A DNA stretch of 59,761 nucleotides from Pseudomonadota bacterium. Its GTDB lineage: Bacteria; Pseudomonadota; Gammaproteobacteria; Steroidobacterales; Steroidobacteraceae. This document shows positions 56,969-59,761 of this stretch, one piece after another. The translations under genes and the position numbers were made by a program. The notes below the pieces were generated by a model. The model saw only the letters and a list, made by a program, of their open reading frames with translations, had not been told where the DNA came from and searched no databases. Positions within the stretch are counted from its first letter, which is position 1, and every line of letters begins with the position of its first letter. The stretch lies in assembly GCA_023423065.1 (NCBI GenBank), contig JAFAGC010000100.1:1-59761 (forward strand), read 5' to 3'.

Positions 56969-57507
56969 TGAACGACGAAAACGCAGGTACTGATATGTTC
57001 TCGAAACATAAGAGCAACTGGCTTCTCGTCGCGGGCGCGATCCTGGCTGCGGGAGCTCTCGCGGGCTGCACGAGCAAGGACGACGAGCTCGCCAGGTTCA
57101 TCGCGGAGACGGAAAGAGAGCCGGGCGGTCGAGTCGAACCGCTGCCGGAGCTGAAGCCCTACGAAACGTACACCTACGAATCGTCTTCGATCCGCTCGCC
57201 CTTCATGCCGGGCGGATCCGGAGCGGGTCCCGGCCTGCGCCCCGACAATCGTCGGAACCGCGAATTCCTCGAGCAGTTCTCGCTCGACACGTTGCGGATG
57301 GTCGGCACGCTGCGCATGTCCGATCGCACGTACGGTCTCGTAAAAACAAAGGATGGTCTGGTTCATCGCGTCCTGCCCGGCAGCTACATGGGGCAGGCGG
57401 ATGGCAAGGTCGTCGAGATTCTGCCTTCGAAGATCAATGTCGTGGAACTCGTTCCCGACGGTGTCGGCGGCTACATGGAGCGAGCCGCGTCACTCGCGTT
57501 GAACTGA
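56968..57507 (+). CDS. pilP: Type IV pilus lipoprotein PilP
   Basis: Inner-membrane lipoprotein that bridges PilNO to the PilQ secretin. The 179-residue product carries a lipobox LAAGALAGC after a short cytoplasmic start (ATG 57, ten codons in, is an alternative start at 56995). Mature features are YETYTYESSSIRSPFMPGG, DNRRNREFLEQFSLDTLRMV, GTLRMSDRTYGLVKTKDGLV and VLPGSYMGQADGKVVEI, typical of the PilP beta domain. Confidence 0.94.
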   Translation: MNDENAGTDMFSKHKSNWLLVAGAILAAGALAGCTSKDDELARFIAETEREPGGRVEPLPELKPYETYTYESSSIRSPFMPGGSGAGPGLRPDNRRNREFLEQFSLDTLRMVGTLRMSDRTYGLVKTKDGLVHRVLPGSYMGQADGKVVEILPSKINVVELVPDGVGGYMERAASLALN

Positions 57508-57533
57508 AGATCCACGCCAGGGAGTAGTCAGGA

Positions 57534-59717
57534 ATGAATAAGATAACCACCCGCCAGTTGGCCACTTCGACCCTCTTGTGGCTCGCTGCGTGTCTCGTCG
57601 TCGGTCTCGTGAGCAAGGCGGCGTATGCCCAGGGCACGCCTAACAAGCTCGAATCGATCGACGTCCAGAATCTCGCCGGTCAGCAGCTGCAGATCACGCT
57701 GCGTCACTCGGCGCCTCCCGCGGAGCCGGTCGCGTTCACGATCGACAATCCCGCGCGCATCTCCCTGGATCTCGCGAATACCGCGCTCGCTCTGCCGTCG
57801 CGTCGCATCGACGTGCGCTCGGGTGGTGTCGACTCCATCCTGGCCGCGGAAGCCTCGGGCCGCACGCGCCTGGTTCTGAACCTCGACCGCATCTTGCCGT
57901 ACCAGACCCGTGTCTCGGGCAACGACGTCATCCTCACGCTGGGCGCCAGCTCGTCGAGCGGTGTCGCCGCCGCGGCCCCGTCCGCCGCTTCGTCGGCTCC
58001 CCGTTCGGCCACGGCCGCCGCGCCTTCGGGTCCGCGCGCCATCAAGAGCATCGATTTCCGTCGCGGTACCGGTGGTACCGGCCGCGTCATCGTCCGCCTT
58101 TCGGACCCGCGCACGCCGGTGAGCCTGCGCCAGCTCGGCAACCAGGTCGTCGTGGATTTCACGGGCGCCGAAGTGGCGAGCAACCTGGCGCGCCGTTACG
58201 ACGCCGGTGACTTCGCGACCCCGGTGACGGGCTTCGACGTCGTCCGCGTGGCGGATGGCGTGCGCATTGCCATCAGCGCGGTGGGCGACTTCGAGCAGCT
58301 CGCGTACCAGACCGACGACCAGTACGTCGTCGAGGTGCAGCCGGCCCGCAAGGCGCAGCAGAAGACCGAAGAGAAGCGCGTCTATTCGGGCGAGCGTCTC
58401 ACGCTGAACTTCCAGGACATCGAAACCCGCGCCGTGCTGCAGCTGCTGGCCGACGCGAGCGGGCAGAACATCGTGGTGTCGGACACCGTGCAGGGCAGCG
58501 TCACGCTGCGCCTGCAGAACGTTCCGTGGGACCAGGCGCTGGACATCGTCCTGCGCACCAAGGGCCTGGACAAGCGCCGCAACGACAATGTGATCATCGT
58601 GGCGCCGACCGAAGAACTCGCCGCGCGCGAGAAGGCCGAACTCGCCGCCCGACAGGACGTGCAGGAACTCGCGCCGCTGCGCACCGAGTATCTGCAGGTC
58701 AACTACGCCAAGGCTTCCGACCTCGCCGCGCTGATCAAGACTCAGGGTGGCGCGGCCGGCCTGCTGTCGAAGCGTGGTTCGGTCTCGGTCGACGAGCGCA
58801 CGAACACGCTGCTGCTGCAGGACTCGTCGGATCGTCTCGAAGACATCCGCCGCCTCGTCGGCACACTCGACATCCCGATCCGCCAGGTGCAGATCGAGGC
58901 GCGCATCGTGATCGTCAACGACGATTTCTCGCGTGAGCTCGGCGCCCGCGCCGGCTTCTCGGGCTTCGACTTCTTCAGCAACAACCTCGGCTACACGAGT
59001 GGTTCGGCGTTGGCCAACGACGCCGCCATGAGCGATTTCCTCGAGCGTGCCAACGACGCCGACCCGACCAACGACGGTGTTCCCTTCGTGTTCTCCGAGG
59101 ATGTCACCGTCGCTCCCGCCCGCTACAACGTCAATCTGCCCGTGGCGAGCCCCGCGGGAAGCCTCGCGTACATGCTGCTCGGCCGCGACTTTCTGATCGA
59201 CCTCGAGCTGTCGGCGGCGCAGGCCGAAGGCCGCGGCGAAGTGATCTCCACGCCGCGCGTCATCACGGCGAACCAGCGTGAAGCCAGCATCGAGCAGGGT
59301 GTGGAAATCGGCTACCAGGAATCCGCTTCCTCGGGCGCCACCACCATCCAGTTCAAGAAGGCCGTGCTCTCGCTCAAGGTCACGCCGCAGGTGACGCCGG
59401 ACAACCGCATCATCCTGGACCTCAACGTCAAGAAGGACAGCATCGGCCAGATCTTCGTCGGTATCGGCGGCCAGCAGGTCCCGTCCATCGACACCCGCGA
59501 GATCACGACGCAGGTGCTCGTGAACGACGGCCAGACCGTCGTGCTCGGCGGCATCCTGGAAACCGAGCGTCGCGAGACCGAAAAGAAGGTCCCGTACCTC
59601 GGCGACATCCCGGTGCTCGGCCGCATCTTCAAGACGACCGGCAGGACCAACAACAAGGACGAGTTGTTGATCTTCGTGACGCCGAAGATCCTGCGTGAGG
59701 GCGTGAGCGTCTACTGA
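57534..59717 (+). CDS. pilQ: Type IV pilus secretin PilQ
   Basis: Outer-membrane secretin through which the pilus emerges. The 727-residue protein has a signal peptide, two AMIN domains for peptidoglycan binding (about residues 35-130 and 165-265) separated by an Ala/Ser-rich linker, an STN domain starting ERLTLNFQDIETRAVLQLLA, N1 (VNYAKASDLAALI) and the secretin core with VLVNDGQTVVLGG and VPYLGDIPVLGRIFK. Complete. The 44 bases that follow hold no feature. Confidence 0.97.
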   Translation: MNKITTRQLATSTLLWLAACLVVGLVSKAAYAQGTPNKLESIDVQNLAGQQLQITLRHSAPPAEPVAFTIDNPARISLDLANTALALPSRRIDVRSGGVDSILAAEASGRTRLVLNLDRILPYQTRVSGNDVILTLGASSSSGVAAAAPSAASSAPRSATAAAPSGPRAIKSIDFRRGTGGTGRVIVRLSDPRTPVSLRQLGNQVVVDFTGAEVASNLARRYDAGDFATPVTGFDVVRVADGVRIAISAVGDFEQLAYQTDDQYVVEVQPARKAQQKTEEKRVYSGERLTLNFQDIETRAVLQLLADASGQNIVVSDTVQGSVTLRLQNVPWDQALDIVLRTKGLDKRRNDNVIIVAPTEELAAREKAELAARQDVQELAPLRTEYLQVNYAKASDLAALIKTQGGAAGLLSKRGSVSVDERTNTLLLQDSSDRLEDIRRLVGTLDIPIRQVQIEARIVIVNDDFSRELGARAGFSGFDFFSNNLGYTSGSALANDAAMSDFLERANDADPTNDGVPFVFSEDVTVAPARYNVNLPVASPAGSLAYMLLGRDFLIDLELSAAQAEGRGEVISTPRVITANQREASIEQGVEIGYQESASSGATTIQFKKAVLSLKVTPQVTPDNRIILDLNVKKDSIGQIFVGIGGQQVPSIDTREITTQVLVNDGQTVVLGGILETERRETEKKVPYLGDIPVLGRIFKTTGRTNNKDELLIFVTPKILREGVSVY

Positions 59718-59761
59718 TCGACTCTCGCAATCGGTTCGCGCGGCCGCCCCCGTCTCTGACG

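Overview
The window is GC-rich and densely coded, and its gene orders are those of a gammaproteobacterium: gmk-rpoZ-spoT-ridA-recG, pilMNOPQ divergent from mrcA, and a coxBA-ctaG-coxC operon with SURF1, ctaA and ctaB nearby. An affiliation near the Xanthomonadales/Steroidobacterales is my inference from gene content, not a proven placement. No tRNA, rRNA, CRISPR array, transposase or prophage gene was recognised.

Layout. 1-4.4 kb: dodecin, then the haem A / oxidase assembly operon (SURF1, a SCO-like protein, ctaA, ctaB and a coupled unknown), divergent from a DUF2909 protein. 4.4-11.7 kb: asd behind a likely transcription attenuator, an unknown protein, an M28 peptidase, lgt, leuA behind a leucine-rich leader peptide, and a ketopantoate reductase. 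11.9-20.5 kb, all on the minus strand: bioB-F-C-D, a DUF2244 protein, then coxB-coxA-small protein-ctaG-coxC ending at a clear terminator. 20.5-30.8 kb: comF, a membrane protein, a GMC oxidoreductase with its small subunit, a coupled ABC importer/SCO/cupredoxin operon, and galactose-oxidation genes (De Ley-Doudoroff route). 30.8-44.1 kb, minus strand: ubiA, a Fur-box tonB homologue, recG, ridA, spoT, rpoZ, gmk, five exported proteins of unknown role including CsgG/FlgT-like ones, and yicC. 44.2-51.1 kb, plus strand: PP2C phosphatase-rph-rdgB-hemW, an intergenic region with three DnaA boxes, rpmE, an M48 protease and gltA. 51.1-59.7 kb: an unknown gene coupled to mrcA, then a c-di-GMP (GEMM-I) riboswitch in front of pilMNOPQ.

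Regulation is the richest part. Two amino-acid genes carry leader peptides whose codons match their pathways: Lys/Thr for asd and Leu for leuA. Type IV pilus assembly is placed behind a c-di-GMP sensor, and the tonB homologue has a Fur-like box. Several promoters lie so close to their start codons that the mRNAs should be leaderless or nearly so.

A GGGGACAGA...TCTGTCCCC palindromic repeat family occurs several times, always at gene ends. In two places (lgt and bioC) it supplies the last codons and stop of the protein. The best candidates for undescribed systems are the five-gene exported cluster between yicC and gmk, and the ABC-SCO-cupredoxin operon.
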